Positions 23,425-35,711 of a stretch of 64,000 nucleotides of DNA are shown in pieces. The stretch is from Typhlomys cinereus (lineage: Eukaryota > Chordata > Mammalia > Rodentia > Platacanthomyidae): the NCBI GenBank assembly GCA_023101885.1, contig JALPQD010000005.1:6564584-6628583 (forward strand), given 5' to 3'. The notes below the pieces were generated by a model, which was not told where the DNA came from, searched no databases, and saw only the letters and a list, made by a program, of their open reading frames with translations. Position 1 is the first letter of the stretch; each line of letters opens with the position of its first letter. The translations under genes and the position numbers were made by a program.

Positions 23425-23625
23425 ACAGGAAACTTTATTCTATAAGGGGGTCACGCAGTAATTGTTTTTAGGTCTGTTGTATCTGTAAAAAGCTCACAAC
23501 TCCTGGGCTATGAAGCGGTCACAGACTGTATGTAAATGGTTCAATTAGACTTTGTGTACAAACTCACTCCTTGGGTTAGATTTGGCCACAGTCATGATCT
23601 GCTGTTCTGCTGACTCCTGACTAGT
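23425..23625 (+). mobile_element. hAT-Charlie-like non-autonomous DNA transposon fossil
   Basis: gggggtcacgcagtaattgt, ttttaggtctgttg, cacagactgtatgtaaatgg, caattagactttgtgtacaa and gttagatttggcc follow, in order, the internal motifs of a common mammal-wide hAT MITE. Terminal repeats are degraded. Confidence 0.5.
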
Positions 23626-23862
23626 GAGCAGATGTGAGATTCTGCGCCCTCAGCTCCTTTTACTCTGTTCTCCTTTCATGACTTGTCTATCAAATTCGCC
23701 TATCGTGAAACTGAGGGTTTTCTGTTCAGAATGAGCAAACTTTTCCTTACTTACTCACTAAAATTTCTTAACAGAAATTATTACTTTTTATTTGCAGTTT
23801 CTGCAAACAAGTAAGCACAATGATTGAAAACATGTCTTTTTCAATAAATCAAAAATGTTGAT
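23590..23862 (+). repeat. Local direct duplication, unit 1
   Basis: Shares collinear sequence with 24945-25190: gactagtgagcagatgtgag, ctcctttcatgacttgtc, attgtgaaactg-like and acaagtaagcacaatg blocks. It begins inside the hAT fossil end. It has about 23 bp (attattactttttatttgcag region) that unit 2 lacks, bounded by CAG on each side. Confidence 0.75.
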
Positions 23863-24944
23863 GTCGGAGATGAAATCTGTTCTAGCTTTTCAACAGAAAA
23901 GAGACAAATCAAGTACACTTGCTTAGGACATCTGAACTAGATGAAATAGTGAACATGGAAGCAATAAGTGAGCACCAGGAGCAGACCGTGATAGCAGGAG
24001 GAGGAGAAAATCAGCACTACAGTCCAATGTTTGTTTCAGATTTAGCCCAGTTTACCTTAAACTTCTACACTCTGACAGAGAATGAGCGACATGTTCTCTG
24101 AGCAGTGATATGAAGTTCTGGCTGTTGTTTCCAAGATTGCAGGTGAGGGGAGGTTAAATAATTGAGTCATAAGAAAAAAAATTAAAAGAGACTTTCGAAA
24201 GATTTGCGTTGAGATGCTACTCCATTTTGGAGGTTCAAAGTTCAAGCCAGAGAAGCAAATCAGAATCAAATGAGATTCCGAGTTTACGTATAAAGTGGTT
24301 GTGACATGGTTATTGTTTGTCCATTTTAGCTGGATTTATAGTAAAAAAGGGAGGAAAGTGAGCAAAAGATTGGATAGATGTATAGCATAGGCAGGAATTG
24401 GTCTCGAAGTGTTGACGTTGTGGCCAAGGTCGGAAGGAAAGAGCAGCTCTAACTGATAAAAAGATGGCTACAGACAAGGAGAAATTGTATGCTTCATATT
24501 GTGACAATTGAAATTGGGCAAGGCCTCAATCTTTGAGGGCTCCAGCTTATAAAATTACTAATTCTTCTAAAAGGAGGATACTGTGTGGTACTTTGCAGGA
24601 AAATGGCCACCCAAAGAAGTTTGCTATCAGGTTCAGCTGCAAAAACTCACAGAAGCCACTACAGTTACACTCCTGAGTCTCCAAAGTATATTTTCAACCG
24701 GCCCAGAATGTGGTGGCACCCACATGGTGTTTGTTCTTTTCCAGCATGTCAGATGCGGGCCTGGGGGAGGAGGGCAGAGAGGTTATGAAGGCTTGTACCG
24801 TGGTTGGAGAAAGTGGTAAGTTCTGGACAATAGGTAACCTTCAGATTCTGTTTACAACACTCCCAGCAGGCTGTGTATGAAGCCCTGAGGTGAACTCACA
24901 TTTGCAATGGAGATGCCAGAATATCAGAGATACTAAACATCTCT
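23863..24944. other. Unique or decayed retroelement DNA
   Basis: Lies between the two duplicate units. Parts (24280-24710) might be MaLR internal sequence belonging with 25340-25711, but I could not align them. Confidence 0.3.
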
Positions 24945-25190
24945 GGTCACAGGCGCGATCTGTTGTTCTGTGGACTTGTGACTAGTGAGTAGACATGAGA
25001 TTTAGAGCCTTTAGCTCCTTTTCCTATTCTGCTTTCCTTTCATGACCTGTTCATCAGACTGACCTATTGTGAAACTGTGGGTCTTCTGTTCAGAAAGCCT
25101 TACTTACTCATTGAAATTTCTTAACAGTTTCTACAAACAAGTATACACAATGGCTGAAGACATGTCTTGAAAAATAAATCAATATTGATA
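24945..25190 (+). repeat. Local direct duplication, unit 2
   Basis: Diverged copy of 23590-23862 in the same orientation, about 1.35 kb downstream (gactagtgagtagacatgag, cctttcatgacctgttcatc, acaagtatacacaatgg). Confidence 0.75.
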
Positions 25191-25339
25191 CAAGAGCTTT
25201 CAGTCACTTAGGGAAGTTATGAACACACAGTGGAGCTAGCCCAGGACAGGACATGATTACTGTAGGCAACACAGCTGGAAGGTCAGGTACATTCATGCCC
25301 ATTGGTGTGCAGATGAAGATACTACACACCCCAAGTGCT

Positions 25340-25711
25340 CAACCTGGAGCCTGCAGGATTTAGGGTTTGCCTTGCTGGGTTTGAGTCTTGCTTTGGCTTA
25401 ATCATTCCTTACTATGCATACTCCCGTCTCAAATTTTGGAATACATGTGTTTACTCTGTGCATTGTACATTGAAAGTATATGACCCTATTTTATTTCACA
25501 TTTACTCACATGTAAGAGATTTCCTTCCTCTCAGAAGAGATCTTAGACCTTGGACTTTTGAATTGGTGATACTGCTAAAACTTTGGGAGCTTTCAGATAT
25601 GGACTGAAGGCAATTTGCATTATGAGATCAACATGAAACTTCTGAGACCTGAGATAAAATAATGTAATTTCAAGTGATGAATTTTGGTGCCAAATCAACA
25701 GGGGGCGGACT
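25340..25711 (+). mobile_element. MaLR-like internal remnant, 3' end
   Basis: ttagaccttggacttttgaa ttggtgatactgctaaaact ttggg is typical of non-coding MaLR internal sequence. It leads to a polypurine tract (cagggggcggact, 25699-25711) directly before an LTR. Confidence 0.55.
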
Positions 25712-26107
25712 TGTGATGGTTAATATTTATTTCCCAATTGACTGGATTTAGAATCATCTAGGCATGGGTTTGTCCATGAGGGTGTTTCCAGAGAGAGTTA
25801 ATTGAGAAGGAAAGGTTCGCTCTGAATGTGGGAAACACCATCCCATTAGTTGGAGTTTCAGACTGAATTTTAAAAAAGGGGGAAAGGAGAAATCACCTGA
25901 GTGCTGGCATTCCCCTTCCTGTCTTCTGATCCACAGGGATGTGAACAAGCGCCTTCACTCTGCCACTGCCATGGGTCGTCCTGCCCCTTATGCCTTCCCC
26001 ACCAGACCTGACTATATTCTTTCAAATCCTGAGCCAAAGTCAGTTCCTCTTTCCTTAAATTTTTTTGTGGGGTCTGTGGTTACCGGATGAGAAAATAACT
26101 AATAGAG
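25712..26107 (+). mobile_element. LTR, type B (MaLR/ERVL-like), 3' LTR of the element above
   Basis: Starts tgtgatggttaatatttatt right after a polypurine tract and ends at ataactaatagag. Internal motifs gggtgtttccagagagagtt and acaccatcccattagttgg are shared with the reversed copies at 36250, 39505 and 60745. Confidence 0.7.
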
Positions 26108-27764
26108 GCAATCAAGTACATATCCAACATCTCACAAGACCAGAGACATTCAAGTTCTGGGTTTGGGTTCAGAGACTTTAATCAATTTTATTTAAGTACT
26201 ATTCATTTTTCAAATGCTTGTTGTTTCTGAGATTTGAATAAGGCTCATGGGTCAATTTCCCACCTGTTCTCACACTAATTATTAAGGGGAGAAAAAGAGA
26301 GAGAGAAAAAAGAGAGAAAGAGAGAGAGATGCACACACACACACACAGAGAGAGAGCTTAAAATTGTTCTTTAAGTGCTAAGATCTTAGATTTATGGATT
26401 CAATAAAACACAGTGCCTCTTCAATTTTTCAGGGCTCGTGCTGATTTATATGGGCTTTGCTGGCACAAAAATTAGATTAAAATTTTTTTTTATTGAATCT
26501 TGTCTGAATGCTTAAAGTTGAAGGGATACTTCAAGAAAGAAAATTCATTCTTTTAATTCTCACATTGGATGTGACTTAGGGAAGACAGAATATACACACA
26601 CTAACTAGACTGCTTGTTTATTTCTAGAACACACCCTAATCTTCCCAGTTCATCAGAGGAAGAGATTTCTCGTGCTGTTCATAACCTCATCATAAGTCTG
26701 CACTGCAGTGAATGTTTCAGAGTCCAGTGGCCTGGTTATCACGTACAGAGACAAGGATTGTATTTCCCAGGATTCCAGTGGGCAAGCCAGACTCCTTCTG
26801 GCTTACTCACCAGTGAAAGGATTATCAGGAGACTTCCTTTGTGAATTTGGAAAAACATGTTCGCTGGAACTAAAAATTCAGATTTCTGACTTGCAGTCGC
26901 CTGCAGCTCCAATCACAACACGTCCCTGCTTGGGTATGATTTCTTTCATTTGAGCTCAGTTTAGTCTCTTGAAGTCCAGGAACACTTCACGCACCTGAAT
27001 GAACACTGAATCAGGAAGACAGTTAAGTGGCTGAGAACAATGAACTTAGAGCACTTTGCCTTCCTTCTTTGTTTAAATTCAAGACTTCTAGACTTTACTT
27101 GCAGGATGGTCAAAACCTTTTGGTCTTTACCCCCTCAGTCGCAGACTACCAGCAAAGTGTGGAATTGGTTTCATTACCTTGTGAGATCGCAGGATGCAGT
27201 GATTCATGCGGGGATAGTTATTTGCTTCCTGTGATTTTTTTTCTGCCATGCAGGTGGTTGGTTATTAAAAAAAAAAGCTATTTTCAGATGTGTCCTGAAA
27301 TAATATCATGTCTGTGGGGTTGTCTAAGGTACCAGGACACTGATGGAGGAGAGGCAGGGGGCTTGTCTGGTATTGGTGGCAGTGGAAAGGAGTGAAAAAT
27401 AATGTATAATGGAAGGGTTATATATAGGAAGTTACACTGTGATTGGTGAAGGCTTAAAAATTAAGAAATATTCAATTAATAGTCACACAACTGGTTGAAC
27501 TGATAAACTGAGTAGTTTTATTAATGTGTTTTTGAGCATCACTTCAATATGAAATTAATGTTTAGTATGAAAGTTGGAAAAGCTGGTGTCTGTCCTCTGC
27601 TTTAACTTATGGTGCCCTGTCACCCCTACCTCCAAGATAAATACCCTTTCTCATGCGAAAAAATGAAGACTAAATTTTTGAGAAAAATATTTTGGTAGGA
27701 AAATTATTGACAGTGTTTTTGAGGTTTAGATTTTAGATGGATTTTATACAGTAAAACACAAGGT
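26108..27764. other. Unique DNA; GA/CA-rich tract at 26291-26355
   Basis: A compound (GA)n(CA)n(GA)n tract lies at 26291-26355. The remainder has no recognisable repeat. Frames at 26614-27395 overlap one another and lack known motifs. Confidence 0.45.
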
Positions 27765-28095
27765 TGAGGAGATGATTCAGTCAATAAAGAATCTGGCAGG
27801 CAAGCAGGAGGACCCGAATTCAGATCTCCAGCACTCGCATAAAAGTTGGGTGCTAGACCACACATCTGTGTCCCCAGTGTTGGAGGGAAAGAGACAGGCA
27901 GAAGTTGAGTAAACTCCAGGTTCAGGGAGAGAACCTGCCTCAAAAACAAAGATAGAGCGGGACGGAGCAAGAGATCTGATGTGCATGTCTGGCTTCCACG
28001 CATGTTCACACCACTTGCATATGTATCCCACATACACATGTTCATTTGTCCACACATGTGCTCACACATGTATACACACACTGCCATAGTATCTG
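27765..28095 (+). mobile_element. B4-like SINE, full length
   Basis: Head ggttgaggagatgattcagt, B box aattcagatctcc, B1-related body (tgtccccagtgttggaggg), then CA/CATG-rich tail. CpG mostly decayed. Confidence 0.7.
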
Positions 28096-28132
28096 TACAC
28101 TTATATTATTGGCTAGTTCAAAGTATTTAAAA

Positions 28133-28382
28133 CACAGATGGGGGAGACAGTTCAGGGATTAAAGCCTTTGTTTACTAAGCAAAAGATCCTGAATTCAGAT
28201 CACCAAATCCCAGGTAAAACTGCCAATGAGCTGTAATTTTGGTGGTAGAAGGTAGAGCCTAGGCAATCCCAGAACAAAACAACAAAGAGGTAGAGCAATA
28301 AAGAAAATGATTCTTGATGTCACCCTTGGGTCTCCATAGGCACATACACTCACACACACACACACACAACATAAAAGAGAAA
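28133..28382 (+). mobile_element. Older relative of the CpG-rich SINE (family Z lineage)
   Basis: Head gggggagacagttcagggat, B box attcagatcacc, and a body aligned to family Z at gtagagcctaggcaatccc agaac; it ends in (CA)n. Flanked by the 9-bp duplication tatttaaaa (28124-28132 and 28383-28391). The CpG positions of family Z are TG/CA here. Confidence 0.65.
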
Positions 28383-28391
28383 TATTTAAAA

Positions 28392-29584
28392 GTGTAAAGA
28401 TCTAGTTCCACTGGCCAAATATATAAGTGTTTCATTCTGACACAAGTTACTGCTGTCTTAATTTCTCACTTTACTAATTTGACAAGTGGAGGTAGAATGC
28501 AGTTGTTCCTGTGAATTTACCTACCCAGAAGCAGGGTGCTGACTCCCAGAGCTGGCAGCAAGCCCTTGAGATGCTGTCCAGATCTCCGAGGGGTGGAGAG
28601 GCCAGGGCAAGTCTGGGCCAGCTCTTTCCCTTTGAAACGGGTCATGGAATTCTTCCAGGAAACAATGGGCGAGGGCCCTGGCTGTGACCACCAGCAGTCT
28701 GTTATCTCAGAATTACTGTTTTTCAAAGCTCATCTCCCCCACTCCTGCCCCAGTTCATTTTTATACTTAGTTTTTTATTACCCTGTAAAAAAACAAATAT
28801 CAGAAGAAGCTCAGATTTACTCTGAGAGGATATTACTGGCTTAATCTCCTGAGAGATCACGACTCCCACACATTTATTTTCAGCCGTTATCAATTGGATA
28901 TTTCGCATTAATCAAGGAGGATAGGATTTCAGCACTTGCTGCTGCTTTTCGGTGCTTCCTGCCAGGGTTCGCTCATCTTTTTTAATTTGATGGCAGGAAA
29001 ATTTCTTCAGAGTCAGAAAAAAAGATCCAGGAAAAGGCGACATGTTCTGTGTGCTCCGTGTAAGAGCCTGTTTCTAATGATGAATGTCGGCATCAAAGGC
29101 GTGGTTTTTAAGCTTTTGCTTTCCTAAGATCAAGCGTGTATCTTCTTTAAACATTGAATTTATTATAAATTTATTTAAAGCTCCAGATGAAAACCCATAA
29201 CTTTATAAAGAAAACTGCATTTACCTCCTTCTCATTCACCTGAATGATGAGTGAGTTAGTTGTACAGTTGCTGGATCAAGGTTTTAAAAGTGAGATATAA
29301 ACTACAAAGAGATAATTATTTGAAAGATAGGATGCTGCTGCACTCATTGGAGCATGACAGGCACATAGACGCTGTTTAGAGCACATAGGTGCCCAAAGGG
29401 TAGGATAAAAATTGTCATCTCCTTCATTTTGGCTCATTTGCTTAACTGCATGTATATGAGAATCATTCCAGAAATGTTTGCCTACCTCAGCTCTGTTTAG
29501 GGGCAAAGGACAGAGACAAGTGAATACTCTGAACCCCTAGTGACCCTGAATTTGAGTAAGAGCAAAACTTGCCTGAATGAAGAC
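28392..29584. other. Unique DNA; possible conserved segment
   Basis: Repeat-free for about 1.2 kb. 28510-29130 mixes GC-moderate and AT-rich segments. No gene call can be supported. Confidence 0.4.
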
Positions 29585-29750
29585 CGTTGCCTATGAGGGG
29601 CAGATCACAATTACCCCAGCTTCTGTTTTTCAAGATTGGAATTACAAGTGGGCCACCACTCCACATAGCACACGTGCAGTTTTGGGGAATCTGGGAATCT
29701 ACTTGCTTACAGCAAGTGCTTTGATTCCTAAGTCATCTTCTGAACTCTAT
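29585..29750 (-). mobile_element. B1/ID-type SINE fragment, antisense
   Basis: accccagcttctgtttttca agattggaattacaagtggg and the reversed head (caagtgctttgattcctaag) follow a reversed B4/ID_B1 layout. Confidence 0.5.
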
Positions 29751-30704
29751 ATGTAATTGCTTTTGAATTTGCTTTCTCTGCTTTTCTCCATGCCTCACCT
29801 CTTTAATTGGTGTTTTGGGAAGAGTGACAGAGTCTAGCTTGTTGGGGTTGCCAGTGTTTGGTTTCTGACTTTAAGTCTCACATAAAAGTTTCAGTTCCAC
29901 ACTGCTATTAAGGCCTGGATAAAAGCCACCCTGTAGACCAAGTCAAGATGAAGCTTTCAAGTTTACTCTGTTTTTTTGAATTTAAGCAAGATTGCCATGC
30001 CTCAAGCAAACATTCCCTGTGAAGCAAGACACAGGAATGACACCTTTAGTCATTTAATTCTTCAATTCACACTTTTAAAGCGCTTACTCCATTCTAAGTT
30101 CTGTGCCGAGTGAAGGATCTCTTGCTTGTAACAACTGCCCTATATAACGCCCAGGGAGCCTTCGACCTTCTTAGCATTTTTGTTTTTCAACTACCAAGTC
30201 CCAGGCCCTGGGAAATGTCCCTCTGATTAATTAGCTTTCTCCTTTGTTCCTCTCTGCAGTGGTTTTTATAGGACTCTCTGATTCTTTCTGCTTCTCCTTC
30301 CATCTAGCCATTCTTCTGACCACCCCAGGACCTCGGTGTAACTGGCTTACACAGGAGCCTTGATCCTTGGGTACCATATGTTCTGCAAGGTAGTATGTAC
30401 ATTTCTGGTTACAGCGGCTTTGCTTCAAACAGGATAGAGTTCTTAGCCCATGACTCATCAATACCCTTGTCATGATGAACTAAAACTGGATTCTTCAATT
30501 TTTTCTCTACTCGAGAAACAAATTAAACATGATTTTTTTCCTGAGAGGAGCACTTTACAGTTGTTGAATAACACTTTTCGCCCAATGATGGAAATGAGGT
30601 GGATTGGAAATGAATGCTTGCTGGCGCAAACAATTTCCTGGGGGAAGAGGACAGATGCTGCCCCTGATACAAGTTGCTTTCCAATGTGGTCAGTGAGCAT
30701 CTTA
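29751..30704. other. Unique DNA; possible MIR fragment near 30050-30170
   Basis: The segment aaagcgcttactccattcta agttctgtgccgag is MIR-like. The rest is unique. Frames at 30231-30734 lack known motifs. Confidence 0.4.
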
Positions 30705-30719
30705 ATCTTGGGATTTTCT

Positions 30720-30771
30720 TTTTTTTTTTTTTAATTTTTAAAAATTATTTATTCAATTGTGCGTGTATGCA

Positions 30772-30802
<31 letters not shown>

Positions 30803-31024
30803 TGTGTGTGTAGAACCACCGACGAATTCCGGAACCACCAAGAACGCCTCCACCTCCTCCTTGTTTACTCTGCCCCGGGATTCACAGGCTCCGCCCTACC
30901 AGGACCAGAAGCGCAGGCCGCCCCCGCTTCCGCCTGGCGTCTATACGTGGGGTCTAGGATCTGAACTCAGGACCTTCTGCCTGCAAGGCAGAGGCTTAAC
31001 CCCTGAGCCACCTCTCCAGCTCCT
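30720..31024 (-). mobile_element. CpG-rich young SINE (family Z), antisense, full length with TSD
   Basis: Reversed poly(A) and tail, (GT)n, then the body (ctccgccctaccaggaccag, aggccgcccccgcttccgcc) and the reversed head (taacccctgagccacctctc). A perfect 15-bp duplication, atcttgggattttct, lies at 30705-30719 and 31025-31039. Very close to the 4751 copy in the CpG-rich core. A 168-codon frame (30759-31265) runs through it by chance. Confidence 0.85.
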
Positions 31025-31039
31025 ATCTTGGGATTTTCT

Positions 31040-32003
31040 AAGCATAAGTGGGTTCTCACCAATAATTCTAAGAATTTCTTTCTTTTCTTTTATGAAGCTG
31101 CCAATCAAGCTGCAGGTCCCCTGTGTGCTAAGCATGTGCTCTATAAACCACACCCATAGCTCCAAGATGTTTCTTCCCCCATTGTTTACTAGATCACTTG
31201 ATATTACCCCTCTCATTGACCAAAATGAATACATTTTTTGTTTATATATATATATTATATACTAATAATAGTATTATTTTTTAAGGACTCTTAAAAACAT
31301 GATATTTCAGGCTTACCTGGAAAAGCAATATGATAACAATGTAGAGTTCTCTAGGACGAGTTGCAGAGTTCTGCAGCTCCAGCAAGCTTGGCTCACCCGC
31401 CCATCCTGCTTTTCTGATTAAAAAGACAAGTATTGGTGAAAAATAGAGAGAGAGGATTGAATCAGTGTATTGGGAAGAAGTGAAAATGCAAATGTTCCAT
31501 ACCTGGCCCCTAAATCTATCTTCACGGTACTGATGTGGATTAAATAGAAGAATCATCGGAACAGGGAGACAGTTGTCCTGTAGGAGGGTCCAAGAACTTG
31601 TTACTGCTGAACAGATTGAGGGAATCAATCTGATTCCTACAAAATCCTTGATTCTGTTCTGGCGTTCAGCCCCACCCTCATGGATAATGTTCATCTGAGG
31701 CGATGTGTGTCTGGATCCCAGAGTGACTGTGGGGTTAAGACAGTGACCTTATCCTTGCCCTGGGCATTGAAGGAGAGGGGTTCAGTAGCCCTGGGTTCTC
31801 ATGGACATGCCTCGAGTGATTTCACGTGCTTATGAAAAGTCAAGCACGAGTCTGAGCCACAGTAAAGGAGCTGCAATCTGAAGACAGAGATGCCAAGTCT
31901 TCATGTAGTTTTTCGTTACCTTGTGGGTCTAAAGGAGAAGTCAACGCTATTCAGCCAAAGCAGCTTTGAAGGGCCTGTTAGAATTGGGCTGAGCATCTGT
32001 GTT
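31040..32003. other. Unique DNA
   Basis: No supported feature. A 137-codon minus frame (31281-31694) has no recognisable motif or signal. Confidence 0.4.
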
Positions 32004-32021
32004 AGAAGATTGGCTTTATCC

Positions 32022-32094
32022 CACGCACGCGCACATACACACTCATATGCACACAGTTGAATAAATAATAATAATAATAATAAAATTTAAAAAA
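32022..32094 (+). mobile_element. Extremely 5'-truncated SINE: tail only, with TSD
   Basis: 73 bp consisting only of a CA-rich tail, (ATA)n and an A-rich end, flanked by a perfect 18-bp duplication (agaagattggctttatcc at 32004-32021 and 32095-32112). Confidence 0.75.
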
Positions 32095-32112
32095 AGAAGA
32101 TTGGCTTTATCC

Positions 32113-34094
32113 AAAAGAAAAAGAAACTTCTCGATTTTTATGACGAAGTGAAGTTCTTGCCACAGAAACAAAATTCCAAGATGTTTGTGCAAACTGTCGT
32201 CACATTTACATTCCAAAGACATGCATTTCAGACCCTGGAGAAAGATATTCTGAGTCATAAAGTTGATAAGGGATCTATCTAGTCCTAAAAAGATTTGGCA
32301 TCCATTTTGAAGAGATGATGTAAAACTTACAGTTATATTTTCTAAGGAAAATGCTCTGAGAAAAAAATTAGAAAAATCAAGGGAAGGGAAATCTCTCTTT
32401 TTTTTATGTCAGCACAGAGAATGAAGCCTCTTATGTTTAATCTGTTTGTTCTTACATGTGCAACTCTGCAGAAAAATCGTTATTTGTCTTCACAATTGTC
32501 TGCTAATAAAATCTGGCGTGTAAATGTGTATCTCTGAGTATTGAGACCATGTGCAATACTTTGATGAATGTATTTAGTCTGCGAGTCAACTTTTCTGGAT
32601 ATTTGGTATCTCAAGTTAACTTAATATTTGTGAATGATTTAAGGGGATGAATCTTATGGGAGACCAAGGATATCACACACACAGACACACACTAATATGA
32701 CCTGAACCTTGATCCAAAACATTATTTCAATACCCAAATTTTGAGATCCTTATTTTGTGTAGAATTAATAATTCCTCTCTCGCCTTTTTCTCAATGTAAT
32801 TACTATTAATTTAGATATTCTTACTCTCTTCTTATTCTTGTCTAAGACACCAAGTCTTAACTCTTACCCATCACATTCATCAATAGACCTACTGTAAATT
32901 CCAAAACCACAACCTCAGAGATTCCATTTCTATTGATCTGCAATGGGGGCACCATGCTTATTTTCAAAGATCTGTCATGCAGCTGAAGTATAGACCCCCC
33001 AATTCAGATTGGTGATCAGCTCAGAAAGGCACTCACCAATCATGGTTATCTAACTGGCAAGCTGATTCCACCCATCTGCTTAGAGTGTTGGGAGCTTACT
33101 TTTGCTGTACTGGACATTTTCCTGAGGAGACCATATCACACAGTTATTCTCCTCAACATCTCCCCAACTGTTAATATAAGTTACACATTTGAACTTACGG
33201 TGCCTCATGGAGTCCAGAGTGTACTTGGTAACATGGATGGTAACTGCCTAGTTCTAAAGCAGCAAGAATCAAAGATGCAAAGCCCGGAGCTACTGCATGT
33301 AAAGAAGGACTCTTCTGAAATTCCAATTCCAACTCTGGGGAGGTGGGATCACAGGAAAGTGCAAGTACATGATTATTTGCTGTTGAGAATAATTAAGGTG
33401 TGATCACAGTAAGCTGTGGGGCTTTAGACAAGGGGGAAGCTCAAAGGCAGAGAAATTTGAATGGTAATTAATTCCTGGATTTTCAAACCTTTTAGTTATT
33501 GGATATCAAGAAATCTTTTCTGCTCTAGCTTAGTCATCTCTCCACTGTAAAAAAGGGGAGAATACACCTATCACCTGGATTAGTTGCTGAATTATCACCA
33601 TTTCTACTCTCTAGACTTGAGTGGGAGGGCTGTAGGTCAAGGTGAATATAAAATAAGGGTGATATGTGTCTTAAGGGTTGAGGAGGAGAAGAAAAGTAAG
33701 TGAGGTATTTGCTCTGCCATTAACTGTACCTATGACCCCAGCCCTATCTGACCTGCAAGCAGTGCTTTCTCTTTGAAGGGCAGATGTTTAAGAAAGAGGC
33801 AGGATGATCTGGTGAATTCTAATTGCCTAAAATGTATGACATTTTTTAAAAAATCGCCATTAACTAAGTCTAATGTAGTGTAGTTTCACATATTCTAACT
33901 TGTTAAAGATAATTAGGAAAAACAAACCAACATGCTAAATGTTTAGTATTTTCCAAATGATTTAGTCAAGAAATCCCATGTATAACACTAATCTGCAGAG
34001 CTGACAATCAGTATTATACATTCTGGGGACTGCTATATTAACTTATTCTCCCTACACCATACTTTCCATTCTGATTTTTTTAAAAAATTATTAT
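32113..34094. other. Unique AT-rich DNA
   Basis: No supported gene or repeat over about 2 kb apart from short CA strings at 32675-32692. Confidence 0.4.
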
Positions 34095-34478
34095 TATTAG
34101 TCTCAACTACCAACTTGACACTCCAGAACTTGGACATGCCTATGAGGAATATTTGGTTGAGACAGAATCCCTGGCATTTCACAGAAGAGTACTTTCATTA
34201 CATATGACATGTGGGAAGATCCAGCCCCTAGTGAGTGGAACCCTTTCCCAGGCAGACAGATAAAGATAGAGCTGTTTGGAATTTGCCAAGCTGCTGTATT
34301 AGAAGGCAACCATACAACCTGGATCACTGAGTCCTCTGCTTTTGCCGTGCCTGTGGTATGACCAGTTCCCTCAGTTTCTGTTAGTGTGACTTCCGTCATG
34401 ATGAACTGTATCCTGAAATTATAAGGTGGAAAAAAAATCCTTTGGAACCCCAAATTGTTTAGGTCATGTATTTATTAT
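34095..34478 (+). mobile_element. Old LTR, MaLR/ERVL-like
   Basis: Has the caacttgacac opening, ttggttgagacagaatccct, atgaccagttccctcagttt and gatgaactgtatcctgaaat segments in LTR order. Ends are not fixed. Confidence 0.55.
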
Positions 34479-35290
34479 AGCAGTGGAATATGGAGTTAAG
34501 ACGATCCTGTTATATATCATGGGTCTTCATTTGCTTGTGTTACTGAAGACCTAGGAAAGATGGCAAAGTTGAATTAAAGAAAACAGGTGGGAAAAAGAGA
34601 AAATAGGCTAATGAAAACAAGAGAGAAAGAGAAAGAAAGAAAGTGCAAAACGGAGATTGAGATCTAGAACTATAAATAGTGTTGGAGTAGAACTCAACGA
34701 AGGAACAAGCATGAATCGAAGACTTTCAATGTATGTCATTAATACAAAGAGAAAGAAGGAGAGAATGAGGGATCTGTTAGGGACATTAGGCTAGTGATTA
34801 TAGGTTCTTACTCCACTCAAAACCAGACACAGTCTTCTCTTTCAACACAGCCAATTCAAAGAATTGTGACTAACAGGAGCTGAGTTTGAGGTGAATTGAG
34901 TGTTTTTTTTTTTTAGGAAGAGTTAGTTCAGAGAAAGAAATGTCAAGATTCCTGATGATTTTAGAAAAGTCTTTCTCATCTCTTTCTGGGACAAGGTTAT
35001 GAATCACATTTCCTTTGTAAAGAAATCTCATTTAGGTAATGTTGTCATTTTATCTGTCAGTTACCTCCTTACCTGCCAAAAATTTATCCTAACCAAAACC
35101 CAACTGATGATAATCTAGCTATAACTAGACTTTCTTCATTATTCCCCATTTTAAAAAATAAATAACTACAAAAGACATCGATGAGAAGGATCTGTGAAGT
35201 GTGCAGTAATGCTTGTATCATGAATTTAGTTTGCAGAGAACTTTCATATTCATTGCAGAAAACAATTAATCTCATTTAATGCAGACTGTC
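34479..35290. other. Unique DNA with GA-rich strings
   Basis: agagagaaagagaaagaaag near 34620 and a poly-T at 34905; otherwise nothing recognised. Confidence 0.4.
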
Positions 35291-35711
35291 TGTCATGGCT
35301 GGGCACAGGTGTCAACAGTTGTGGGTTTGAGCTCCAGAGCTCATACTTGTGGAGAATTATGGTTGAGTTAAGCCTAGAGCAAACCTGCAGGAGATTGTCT
35401 GACTGATGGGGAAGGCCCAGTCCATGGTGGGTGGGATCAGGCCCTGGAATAAAATACAGAGAGCTGGTTAAGAGAGTCGGCATCCTTGTGTACACTCGGC
35501 CAGGCATGCTGGTCTGACAAGTAAGGATATCCCTCTCTCAGTCATTATGTGGTGATGGTGTGGTAAGTTCCTCAGCCCTGTTGTTGGTGCGTGCTCTCCC
35601 ATCAAGCTGGACTGAGAACTGTAACCAGTAATCATAAGAGAAAATAAACCCCTTGTTCCTTAAGCTGTCTGATGGTCATTTTATCAGCAACTGTGCAGGC
35701 GAATTGCAACA
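35291..35711 (+). mobile_element. Solo LTR, type A
   Basis: From tgtcatggctgggcacaggt to gcgaattgcaaca, TG...CA. It shares the short variant ccctggaataaaatacagag with the nested LTR at 47922, so these two are closest relatives in the window. Confidence 0.75.

Noticed and set aside
31281..31694. 137-codon minus-strand frame
   Set aside because: No motif or signal peptide and no conserved context visible; treated as chance.
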